From the NCBI GenBank assembly GCA_016783945.1, contig JADHVP010000001.1, positions 1 to 64,000 on the forward strand: a DNA stretch of 64,000 nt. The letters run 5' to 3'. This document shows, in pieces, positions 37,641-45,688 of the stretch. Origin of the DNA: Ignavibacteria bacterium (GTDB lineage Bacteria; Bacteroidota; Ignavibacteria; Tepidaquicellales; Tepidaquicellaceae). The position numbers and the translations under genes were made by a program. The first letter of the stretch is position 1; each line of letters begins with the position of its first letter. The notes below the pieces were generated by a model. It had not been told where the DNA came from and searched no databases. It was given only the letters and a program-made list of their open reading frames with translations.

Positions 37641-38672
37641 ATGATTTGGTTTGATCTCGATAATTCGCCGCATGTACCTCTTTTCCGTCCGATTTTTAAA
37701 GAATTGAGTAAGAGGAATCTTCAATATTTCATCACTGCGAGGAAATATGCTCAAACAGTTGACTTACTAAAATTGTGGGACATAGAATTTGAATTGGTTG
37801 GCAAACACGGTGGAAAAAGTAAAATTAAAAAAGTTGCAAATCTTTTCCATCGTGCTTATCAACTTGGAAAATGTATACGCGGAAAAGATATAAAATTAGC
37901 AGTTAGTCATGGTTCAAGATCACAACTCTTAACAGCAAAAGTAAAAGGTATTAATTCAATATTGATGATGGATTATGAGTACACTGAAAGAAGAATTTTT
38001 AATTTACTTTCGACTTACTTATTAATTCCTAAAATTATTCCGGATGAAAGGTTGAGGTTAGCGGGAATAAATCTTCAAAAAGTTATAAGATATAATGGAT
38101 TTAAAGAGGAGCTTTATGTAAATGACTTTATTCCCGAAAAAGATTTTCGAAAAAAAATTAGAGTAGAGGAAGAAGAGGTCCTTATTGTTATAAGACCACC
38201 CGGTATGTTGGGTAACTATCATGATAGGAAAAGTGAAAGACTTTTTTTGAGTGCAATACAGTATTTCCTGAATTTGAATAATACAGTGTGCCTTATTGTA
38301 AACCGGACAAAAAGTGAAAGGGAATTTTTAATCAATAATTTTGAATTAAGTAAAAAACTAAGATTCCTGGAAAAGCCTGTCGATGGTTTACAACTTTTAT
38401 ATTGTGCTGATATATGTTTGAGTGGTGGTGGTACTATGAACAGAGAATCCGCGTTGCTTGGTACTAAGACTTACAGCATTTTTACCGGCAGACGACCGTA
38501 TCTTGATGAATATTTGCAGAACTTAGGGAAGCTTAAATTTATAGAAACAGAAAGTGATATTGAAGAAATAGGTGTCTCTAAAATTGTAAAAACATATCAA
38601 CCATTTACGAAGAATATCTTAATTGAAGAAATTATCGATATTATTGAAAGTAAATATATACAGTCAAATTAA
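37641..38672 (+). CDS. DUF354 family protein (GT-B-like, UDP-GlcNAc 2-epimerase-like fold)
   Basis: 343 residues. MIWFDLDNSPHVPLFRPIFK, FITARKYAQTVDLL and LAVSHGSRSQLLTAKVKGI match the DUF354 family, which is widespread in archaeal and bacterial surface-polysaccharide loci. GGGTMNRESALLGT near residue 258 resembles the nucleotide-sugar site of GT-B proteins and non-hydrolysing epimerases. It may be a glycosyltransferase, but no member's reaction is well established. It begins 22 bases after the toroid protein gene. Confidence 0.8.
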   Translation: MIWFDLDNSPHVPLFRPIFKELSKRNLQYFITARKYAQTVDLLKLWDIEFELVGKHGGKSKIKKVANLFHRAYQLGKCIRGKDIKLAVSHGSRSQLLTAKVKGINSILMMDYEYTERRIFNLLSTYLLIPKIIPDERLRLAGINLQKVIRYNGFKEELYVNDFIPEKDFRKKIRVEEEEVLIVIRPPGMLGNYHDRKSERLFLSAIQYFLNLNNTVCLIVNRTKSEREFLINNFELSKKLRFLEKPVDGLQLLYCADICLSGGGTMNRESALLGTKTYSIFTGRRPYLDEYLQNLGKLKFIETESDIEEIGVSKIVKTYQPFTKNILIEEIIDIIESKYIQSN

Positions 38673-38762
38673 TATTTTAATTTTAAATGAAACACTGTAA
38701 CTTACTATTTGTAAGTACTAATTTTGAAATTACGTACGTAATCCAATAATAACTAACCGAAT

Positions 38763-39872
38763 ATGAAAATACCCTTTTTAGATCTTAAACAACAATACAA
38801 GTCCATTAAAGAAGAGATCGATCCGGCTATACAAAATGTAATAGACAATACAGCATTTGTATTGGGTAAGCCAGTATCAGATTTCGAACAAGAGTTTGCG
38901 AAAGCTCATAATGTAAATCATTGTATTGGTGTGAGCTCGGGTACAGATGGTAACCATTTAGTGTTATGGACTCTGGGAATCGGGGCAGGTGACGAAGTTA
39001 TCGTTCCAGCGAATACATTCATTGCAACTGCAGAAGGTGTTACACTCTGCGGAGCTAAACCTGTATTTGTCGATTGCTGTTCGGATAGTTACAATATCGA
39101 TCCTGACAAAGTCGAAGAATTAATTAATTCAAAAACGAAAGCAATAGTAGCTGTTCATCTTTACGGGCAGCCTGTAGATATGGATGCTCTAAGAGAAATA
39201 GCAAAGAAGCATAAAATCTTTCTTGTTGAGGATGCTGCCCAGGCACATCTCTCGGAATATAAAGGAAAAAAAGTTGGAGGACTTTCTGATGCAGCTTCAT
39301 TTAGTTTCTATCCCGGAAAAAACTTAGGTGCTTATGGTGAGGCAGGTGCGGTGACAACAAATGATGATGAGTTGGCAAAAAAGTTTAAGATGTATAGAGA
39401 GCATGGACAGAGCGAGAAATACCATCATGAGACTTTTGGACACAATTACCGTATGGAGGGAATTCAGGGAGCAGTACTTGGAGTTAAACTAAAACATCTT
39501 AACGAATGGACCGAGAAACGAAGAGCTGTAGCAAAGAAGTACAAAGATTTATTAAAAGGTGTAGGAGATATCGTTTTACCGACAGAGATGCCTTATTCAA
39601 AACATGTTTATCATTTATTTGTAATAAAAACAAAGTGGAGAGATGAACTTCAGAATTATTTAAATGAAAATGATATTTCAAACGGACTTCATTATCCTAT
39701 ACCATTACATCTCCAAAACAGTTACAAACAGCTTGGCTATAAGAAGGGAGACTTTCCAAATACGGAAGACCTTGCATTTAATTGTCTGTCACTTCCTATG
39801 TTTCCTGAGTTATCCGAAGAACAGATTGATTACGTTGTTAAAAACATTAAAGATTTTTATAAGAGGAAATAG
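38763..39872 (+). CDS. wbpE: DegT/DnrJ/EryC1 sugar aminotransferase (WbpE-like)
   Basis: 369 residues. The N-terminus IPFLDLKQQYKSIKEEID and the PLP-lysine motif SFYPGKNLGAYGEAG are standard for 3-amino nucleotide-sugar aminotransferases such as WbpE, QdtB and FdtB. VEDAAQAH holds the pyridine-nitrogen aspartate, and GVSSGTDGNHLVLW the phosphate site. With the Gfo-type dehydrogenase (41334) and the N-acetyltransferase (42326) it fits the WbpB-WbpE-WbpD route, adding the 3-amino group to UDP-2-acetamido-3-keto-glucuronate. The glycosylphosphotransferase gene starts directly after its stop. Confidence 0.85.
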   Translation: MKIPFLDLKQQYKSIKEEIDPAIQNVIDNTAFVLGKPVSDFEQEFAKAHNVNHCIGVSSGTDGNHLVLWTLGIGAGDEVIVPANTFIATAEGVTLCGAKPVFVDCCSDSYNIDPDKVEELINSKTKAIVAVHLYGQPVDMDALREIAKKHKIFLVEDAAQAHLSEYKGKKVGGLSDAASFSFYPGKNLGAYGEAGAVTTNDDELAKKFKMYREHGQSEKYHHETFGHNYRMEGIQGAVLGVKLKHLNEWTEKRRAVAKKYKDLLKGVGDIVLPTEMPYSKHVYHLFVIKTKWRDELQNYLNENDISNGLHYPIPLHLQNSYKQLGYKKGDFPNTEDLAFNCLSLPMFPELSEEQIDYVVKNIKDFYKRK

Positions 39873-41321
39873 TTGTTTATCTTAAACAAAATAATTAAAA
39901 GATTCTCTAAGATAAAAATCGTTTTTTTCTTAGGTGATTGCATAATATTATACTTTGCAATTTTTTTGACTCTAAGTTTTGAATTTAGAGATCACTTATA
40001 TTTCACAAATCCATTTTATAATATCCCCAAACTATTGCAGTTTGGCATAGTACAGATAATAACACTGATTTCATTTAGATATCTTAATCTTTATAAAGAG
40101 AAGAACTTCCTCACGTTTAATAATCAGATTATTCGAATAATTAAAGCTGTTCTTTTTTCTTCTTCAATTTTAATAGTGAGTACATTTTTTATAAAAGAAC
40201 CAGACCTCCAGATCAGTTCGAGATCTCACTTAATTGTCTTTATTGTATTAAGCATAGTTCTTGTATCAATACACCGGATTATCCTGATGAGGCTATATGT
40301 TAAGAATAAATCCGAGGGAATTTTCGATAGAAGAATCCTGGCAATTGGAGCGGGTGAAACCGGGAAAAGGTTTGTAAAAGAGATTAAGGAATTTACAAGT
40401 TTTTTCTACCTTGTAGGATTCTTAGATGAAGATAAAGATAAGGTTGGTTCTGAAATTGAAGGAGTTGAAGTTCTGGGAACAGGAGACGATTTGAGCAGAA
40501 TAATTAGGGAGTACAGGATTGAAGAAATATTTATTACAATTGAATATGTTTCTCATGATAAACTCTTAACCCTTATTGAAATCGCTAAAGATACAAAATG
40601 CCAGGTTAATCTGGTGTCTTCTCATTTTGGAATAGTGGAAAAGAAAGTTGATGTAGTAGAATATAAGGATTTAAAATCTGTACCAGTATATTCAACTATG
40701 ACCCCTGTGTATTCTATGTTTACAAAGAGAATTATTGATATACTTGCTGCTTTTATTGCTATTGTTATTTTATCTCCGTTGTTCGTAGTAATTTCTATTT
40801 TGATTAAGGTTACGTCGAAGGGTTCGATATTTTATAAAACACATGTGATCGGAAAAAATGGGAAGAATTTTGTTTGGTATAAATTTAGAACGATGAAGCA
40901 AGATGGAGATGAAAAAATTCATAAAGAATATCTGACAGAATTAATTACAGAAAATAAACCGGTTGAAAAAATAAAAGATGATCCTCGAATTACTTCAGCA
41001 GGAAAAGTACTACGTAAATATAGTCTGGATGAATTTCCACAACTTTTGAATGTGTTAAAAGGAGATATGAGTTTGATAGGTCCACGACCGTGTCTTCCCT
41101 ATGAATACGAACTTATGGATGATTGGCATAAGAGGAGAACAAAGGTAATTCCTGGATTGACCGGGTTATGGCAGGTTTTCGGGAGGAATAAGCCAGACGT
41201 AAGCTTTAATGATTCATTAATTCTGGATATTTATTATGCCGAAAATTTATCATTTTGGCTTGACCTTAGAATTTTTTTTAAAACAGTGCCCGTAGTCATT
41301 TTTGGTAAAGGCGGGAGCTAA
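39873..41321 (+). CDS. Polyprenyl glycosylphosphotransferase (WbaP/WcaJ-like), repeat-unit initiator
   Basis: 482 residues, starting with TTG immediately after the aminotransferase stop. Four or five N-terminal membrane segments are followed by a nucleotide-binding-like domain ([18 protein letters not shown]). From about residue 290 comes the bacterial sugar transferase catalytic domain with [47 protein letters not shown] and GPRP. It transfers a sugar-1-phosphate from a UDP-sugar to undecaprenyl phosphate and so starts the lipid-linked unit. It is the only initiator seen in the locus. Confidence 0.9.
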   Translation: MFILNKIIKRFSKIKIVFFLGDCIILYFAIFLTLSFEFRDHLYFTNPFYNIPKLLQFGIVQIITLISFRYLNLYKEKNFLTFNNQIIRIIKAVLFSSSILIVSTFFIKEPDLQISSRSHLIVFIVLSIVLVSIHRIILMRLYVKNKSEGIFDRRILAIGAGETGKRFVKEIKEFTSFFYLVGFLDEDKDKVGSEIEGVEVLGTGDDLSRIIREYRIEEIFITIEYVSHDKLLTLIEIAKDTKCQVNLVSSHFGIVEKKVDVVEYKDLKSVPVYSTMTPVYSMFTKRIIDILAAFIAIVILSPLFVVISILIKVTSKGSIFYKTHVIGKNGKNFVWYKFRTMKQDGDEKIHKEYLTELITENKPVEKIKDDPRITSAGKVLRKYSLDEFPQLLNVLKGDMSLIGPRPCLPYEYELMDDWHKRRTKVIPGLTGLWQVFGRNKPDVSFNDSLILDIYYAENLSFWLDLRIFFKTVPVVIFGKGGS

Positions 41322-41333
41322 CTAAATAATAAT

Positions 41334-42329
41334 ATGATTAATGTAGGTGTTATAGGTGCCGGTTACTGGGGACCGAATCTGATTAGGAATTTTATCAAGC
41401 ATAATAATGCAAACTTAAAAAAGGTATGTGATCTAAAGGAGGGAAGGTTAGAGTTTATCCGCAAATCATATCCTGACCTTTCTCTTACAAAGGATTCAAA
41501 TGAAATAATAAATAATCCTGGCATAGATGCAGTTGTGATTGCAACCCCTGTAAATACTCACAAAGAGATTGCTATAAAAAGCATTGAAAAAGGCAAGCAT
41601 GTGTTTATAGAAAAGCCTTTGTCAGACAACTATAATGATGCACTTGAAGTTGTTAACTCAGCGGAAAAGAATGACAGGATTCTTGCCGTAGGTCACATAT
41701 TTCAGTTTGCTCCCGCAGTAACAGCGATTAAGAGAGAGATTGAAAACGGGCTTCTCGGAGAACTTTATCATTTTTCTTCTCAAAGAATTAATTTAGGACC
41801 TCCAGAGACAACTGTGGATGTTGTCTGGGATTTGGGATCGCACGATTTGTCCATATTGTTTTATTTGTTCGATGAATATCCTAACTGTGTGAATGCATTT
41901 GGAAGCAGTTATTGGTGGAATGGAATTATTGACAATGCCCATATCTTTCTTGATTTTCCGGGTAAAAGAACAGCTCATATACATCTCAGTTGGTTATCTT
42001 CTAACAAGATTAGGAGTACATCTATATTTGGCAGCGAAGGGAATATTGAATATGATGAGACAAAACCTGACGAGGAAAAGGTAATATTTTACGACAAAGG
42101 AATTGATAGCCGAATTAATGCAAAGGATAGTGATGTGAAAGATCTTAAATATGGAAAGGGTGAAACAAAAAATATTGTCTTTGATAAAGGAGAGCCGTTA
42201 TATCTTGAAGTGGATGCTTTTATTAATGCAATCTTAAAAAATGAGCAACCTATCAATAACGGCATTATCGGATGTGAGGTTGTAAAAGTTTTAGAACAAG
42301 CGAGTAAATCAATAAAATTTAAACAATGA
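41334..42329 (+). CDS. wbpB: Gfo/Idh/MocA dehydrogenase (WbpB/WlbA-like)
   Basis: 331 residues. GVIGAGYWGPNLIRNF is the NAD(P)-binding loop, EKPLSDNYNDALE the conserved lysine-proline motif, and VWDLGSHDLSILFYLF the catalytic region with the active histidine. Family members such as WbpB/WlbA oxidise the 3-hydroxyl of UDP-N-acetylglucosaminuronate. The next gene, overlapping by four bases, is the matching WbpD-like acetyltransferase, and a WbpE-like aminotransferase is close upstream. UDP-GlcNAc 6-dehydrogenase (WbpA) is not in the window and must be encoded elsewhere. Confidence 0.82.
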   Translation: MINVGVIGAGYWGPNLIRNFIKHNNANLKKVCDLKEGRLEFIRKSYPDLSLTKDSNEIINNPGIDAVVIATPVNTHKEIAIKSIEKGKHVFIEKPLSDNYNDALEVVNSAEKNDRILAVGHIFQFAPAVTAIKREIENGLLGELYHFSSQRINLGPPETTVDVVWDLGSHDLSILFYLFDEYPNCVNAFGSSYWWNGIIDNAHIFLDFPGKRTAHIHLSWLSSNKIRSTSIFGSEGNIEYDETKPDEEKVIFYDKGIDSRINAKDSDVKDLKYGKGETKNIVFDKGEPLYLEVDAFINAILKNEQPINNGIIGCEVVKVLEQASKSIKFKQ

Positions 42330-42910
42330 GTGATAGAGAATACTTTGTTCATGAAAAAGCTCTTTGTGAAACTGGTTCGGTAGGTAAGGGAACAAGGATA
42401 TGGGCTTTTTCTCACGTAATGGAAAATGTTGTGATCGGAAAAGATTGCAATATAGGCGGGCATGTTTTTGTAGAGTCTGGCGTGAAGATCGGTAATAACG
42501 TAACTGTGAAGAACGGTATTTCAATATGGGAAGGTGTTGAAATAGAAGATGATGTGTTTTTAGGTCCTAACTGTGTTCTGACGAATGATCTTCTCCCAAG
42601 GAGTAAACTTTATCATGCTGAGAACGTGAAAACCTTTATTAAAAAAGGTTCAAGCATCGGAGCGAATGCAACTATTTTATGCGGTATAACATTAGGTGAA
42701 TATTGTATGATAGGAGCGGGTGCTGTTGTTACAAAAAGTGTATCACCTTTTTCACTCGTTGTGGGTAATCCGGCAAGGTTTAAATATTTTGTTTCGATTA
42801 AGGGGGATAAGCTTGTGTTCGATAAAGAAAATATTGCTTTAGATTCTGACAATAATAAGTATAAATTGGCAATGGATGGAACTGTTCAATTGCTATCTTA
42901 TACAACATAA
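42326..42910 (+). CDS. wbpD: Hexapeptide N-acetyltransferase (WbpD/WlbB-like)
   Basis: 194 residues formed largely of left-handed beta-helix repeats. The N-terminal GTRIWAFSHVMENVVIG is close to the GTKIWHFCHI pattern of WbpD. GPNCVLTNDLLPRSK and GANATILCGITLGEY with GAGAVVTKSV complete the family pattern. WbpD acetylates the 3-amino group of UDP-GlcNAc3NA. The ATGA overlap with the WbpB-like gene means coupled translation. The C-terminal tail of about 40 residues is less conserved. Confidence 0.85.
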   Translation: MSDREYFVHEKALCETGSVGKGTRIWAFSHVMENVVIGKDCNIGGHVFVESGVKIGNNVTVKNGISIWEGVEIEDDVFLGPNCVLTNDLLPRSKLYHAENVKTFIKKGSSIGANATILCGITLGEYCMIGAGAVVTKSVSPFSLVVGNPARFKYFVSIKGDKLVFDKENIALDSDNNKYKLAMDGTVQLLSYTT

Positions 42911-42936
42911 TTTTTAATATCTCTTTAAAATAATAA

Positions 42937-44049
42937 ATGTCATTAGTATTAGTAACAGGTGGAGCCGGGTTTATCGGTTCTCACACAGTTGATAGATTAA
43001 TTGGCGAAGGTTTTGATGTAAGAATACTCGACAACCTGCAGAAGCCTGTACATTTAAAAGGTAAGCCGGAGTATCTTAATTCAAAAGCAGAATTCATTAA
43101 AGGAGACGTTCGCAACAAGGACATTCTCAAGAGTTCTCTGAAAGATGTCGAGTATGTTTATCATTTTGCGGCATACCAGGATTATTTAACAGACTTTTCA
43201 AACTTTTTTTATACAAATGCGGTAAGTACAGCCTTATTATTTGAAATTATTGTAGAGAACAAGCTACCTATTAAAAAGATTGTTGTTGCATCCTCACAGT
43301 TTGTACAGGGAGAAGGATTATATAAAAGAAAAGATAACACAATAGCTGCTCCTGATTTGAGGTCTGTATCCCAATTAGAAAAAGGTGATTGGGAATGGAA
43401 AGATGAATGCGATGAATTAATGCAATGGCAGTGGACTCCAGAATCTCACGCAAATCCTCCGAATGCTTATGCTATGTCAAAATATTCACAGGAAATGCAG
43501 ACTATTAAGTTTGGAAAACGTTATGAAATTCCGAGTGTTGCATTAAGATACTCTATTGTTCAAGGTTCAAGGCAGTCATTTTATAATGCATACAGTGGAG
43601 CCTGCCGTATTTTTTCATTGAGTTATTTTTTTAATAAAGCTCCTGTCATTTATGAAGATGGGAATCAGTTAAGAGATTTTGTAAATATTCATGATGTTGT
43701 TGATACAAACTTGTTGGTATTAAATGATGATAGAACAAGTTTTGATATCTTCAACGTTGGAGGGGGAAACGCTTATTCTATTAAAGAATTTGATAGAATA
43801 GTTGCAAAAGTTTTTAACAAGGAGCACCTTACACCCAATATCCCAGGTGAGTTTCGGCTTGGAGATACGAGGAATGCTTGTTCAGATATTTCTAAATTGA
43901 AGTCACTCGGATGGAGTCCGCATCACACTGCCGAAGAGAGTGTGAATGAATACAGAGAGTATCTTGAATCCCAATCAAATGTTGAAGACATTCTTGATTA
44001 TGTAAAAAAAACAATGAAGGAAATGAATGTAGTTAAGAAAGTAAAATGA
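42937..44049 (+). CDS. NAD-dependent nucleotide-sugar epimerase (WbiB-like SDR)
   Basis: 370 residues. VTGGAGFIGSHTVDRL is the NAD-binding loop and NPPNAYAMSKYSQEM contains the catalytic Tyr-x-x-x-Lys. An insertion of about 35 residues before it (ending QWTPESHANPP) is characteristic of the WbiB-like dTDP-L-rhamnose 4-epimerase branch. VASSQFVQGEG takes the serine position. It precedes the HddA-like kinase and GmhA-like isomerase, so a heptose derivative is another possible substrate. Extended SDR membership is sure, the reaction is not. Confidence 0.78.
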   Translation: MSLVLVTGGAGFIGSHTVDRLIGEGFDVRILDNLQKPVHLKGKPEYLNSKAEFIKGDVRNKDILKSSLKDVEYVYHFAAYQDYLTDFSNFFYTNAVSTALLFEIIVENKLPIKKIVVASSQFVQGEGLYKRKDNTIAAPDLRSVSQLEKGDWEWKDECDELMQWQWTPESHANPPNAYAMSKYSQEMQTIKFGKRYEIPSVALRYSIVQGSRQSFYNAYSGACRIFSLSYFFNKAPVIYEDGNQLRDFVNIHDVVDTNLLVLNDDRTSFDIFNVGGGNAYSIKEFDRIVAKVFNKEHLTPNIPGEFRLGDTRNACSDISKLKSLGWSPHHTAEESVNEYREYLESQSNVEDILDYVKKTMKEMNVVKKVK

Positions 44050-44100
44050 TTGTATTAATAAAATTGTGTATCTTTATTTTTTATTTAAAACCATTCTAGA

Positions 44101-45090
44101 ATGATAATTTCACAAACTCCTTTACGGATAAGCTTATTGGGAGGGGGTACTGATTTAAAAGAATATTATAAAATAAGAGATGGCTTTGTTGTTAGCACAG
44201 CAATCGACAAATATGTATTTATAATTGTTAAAGAGAGATTCGATGACCTGATTTACGTTAATTATTCGAGCAAAGAAAGAACAGATTCGCCTTTAAAAAT
44301 AAAACACGATCTTGTAAAGGAAGCATTACTAAAAACAGGAGTGAATAAAGGCGTTGAGATAACTATGCTGGCTGATATTCCATCTGAAGGATCAGGTCTT
44401 GGGTCTTCAAGTAGTCTGTTAGTAGGTTTATTAAATGCTTTATATATGTATCAAGGTATACAGGTAACTGCTGAGAGACTTGCAAAAGAAGCATGCGATA
44501 TAGAAATTAATAAATGTAAAAAACCAATCGGTAAACAAGATCAATACATTGCAGCTTATGGAGGACTCTGCTCTTTTAAATTTAAAAAGACCGGACAAGT
44601 CGAAGCTAAAAGATTAAATCTAACAGAATCAGAAGGCAGAGTACTGGGATCTAACATGTTACTTTTTTATACAGGCATCACGAGGCAATCATCAGAAATA
44701 CTAACTGAACAGCGTGCTAAAACTAAAAATATGATTACGGAGTTGAATCTAATAAAATCATTAGCTGAACAAGCTGTTGTTGCGATCAATTCGAAAAAGT
44801 ATGATAAGATCGGTACACTATTAAGAAAAAATTGGAAATACAAAAAAAAATTATCTAAAAATATTTCCAATACGTTTATCGATGAAATGTATTCGAAAGC
44901 TTTGAAAGCCGGTGCACTCGGAGGGAAAATATCTGGAGCGGGTGGTGGTGGATTTTTACTTTTATATTGTAAAAGAGAGGATCAGAATAATATCAGAAAA
45001 GCTATGAAAGGTTATAGAGAAATGCCATTCTTATTAGAGAAGGATGGCTCAAAAATTATATTTAATTACAGGAGGTACTCATGGAAGTAA
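44101..45090 (+). CDS. hddA: D-glycero-D-manno-heptose-7-phosphate kinase-like GHMP kinase
   Basis: 329 residues. It begins with IISQTPLRISLLGGGTDLKE, and has PSEGSGLGSSSSLLVGLLNA (ATP loop) and GKISGAGGGGFLLLY. NKCKKPIGKQDQYIAAYGGL is the substrate-side motif typical of HddA. The next gene is a GmhA-like isomerase overlapping by ten bases. GmhA makes heptose-7-phosphate and HddA phosphorylates C1, so the pair is the first half of GDP-D-glycero-D-manno-heptose synthesis. A GmhB-type phosphatase is not in the cluster. Confidence 0.82.
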   Translation: MIISQTPLRISLLGGGTDLKEYYKIRDGFVVSTAIDKYVFIIVKERFDDLIYVNYSSKERTDSPLKIKHDLVKEALLKTGVNKGVEITMLADIPSEGSGLGSSSSLLVGLLNALYMYQGIQVTAERLAKEACDIEINKCKKPIGKQDQYIAAYGGLCSFKFKKTGQVEAKRLNLTESEGRVLGSNMLLFYTGITRQSSEILTEQRAKTKNMITELNLIKSLAEQAVVAINSKKYDKIGTLLRKNWKYKKKLSKNISNTFIDEMYSKALKAGALGGKISGAGGGGFLLLYCKREDQNNIRKAMKGYREMPFLLEKDGSKIIFNYRRYSWK

Positions 45091-45671
45091 AAGAATACCT
45101 GGGAAATGTTAAAAAGGTTTTTGATGAAATTGATAAGACGGAAGTCGAAACAATGCTCCATCATATTTTAGAAGCCTACAACAATAGAAAAATGATATTT
45201 GTAATAGGCAATGGCGGTTCTGCTGCTAATGCCTCTCATTTTGCCGAAGACCTTTCGAAAGGTGTTATAACCGATCAAAATGTTGAAAAGAGAATACGTG
45301 CAATCAGTCTTGCTGATAATGTCCCATTTATAACGGCATCAGCAAATGACAGCGGGTATGAAAACATTTTTGTTTCACAGTTGATTACTTTTGCTAATCC
45401 AGATGATTACTTGATAGCGATAAGTGGTTCAGGAAATAGCAAAAATATTATTAAGGCAGTAGAATATTCCAAGATAAGAAGAATTAATGTTATTGGTGTA
45501 ACCGGGTATGATGGGGGAAAACTTAAAGACTTATGTGATATATCAGTTCACGTTCCTTTGCATGAAATGTGCACCGTAGAAAGTATACATTCAATAATCT
45601 TTCATTATATCACAGGTCATCTGCGTGAAGTAATAACAGGTGAAAAATTCAGTGCACCAAGTTTTCATTAA
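45081..45671 (+). CDS. gmhA: Sedoheptulose-7-phosphate isomerase-like SIS protein (GmhA-like)
   Basis: 196 residues with one SIS domain. FVIGNGGSAANASHFAEDL is the sugar-phosphate binding region with the histidine used for zinc in GmhA. ISGSGNSKNIIKAVEYSK is the second loop and VESIHSIIFHYITGHLRE the C-terminal helix. It has the clearest ribosome-binding site in the locus, AGGAGGT about six bases before the ATG, inside the end of the kinase gene. This is the last gene of the glycan locus; 17 bases on it meets a convergent minus-strand gene. Confidence 0.82.
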   Translation: MEVKEYLGNVKKVFDEIDKTEVETMLHHILEAYNNRKMIFVIGNGGSAANASHFAEDLSKGVITDQNVEKRIRAISLADNVPFITASANDSGYENIFVSQLITFANPDDYLIAISGSGNSKNIIKAVEYSKIRRINVIGVTGYDGGKLKDLCDISVHVPLHEMCTVESIHSIIFHYITGHLREVITGEKFSAPSFH

Positions 45672-45688
45672 GAATTGAGGTTTAGAGT

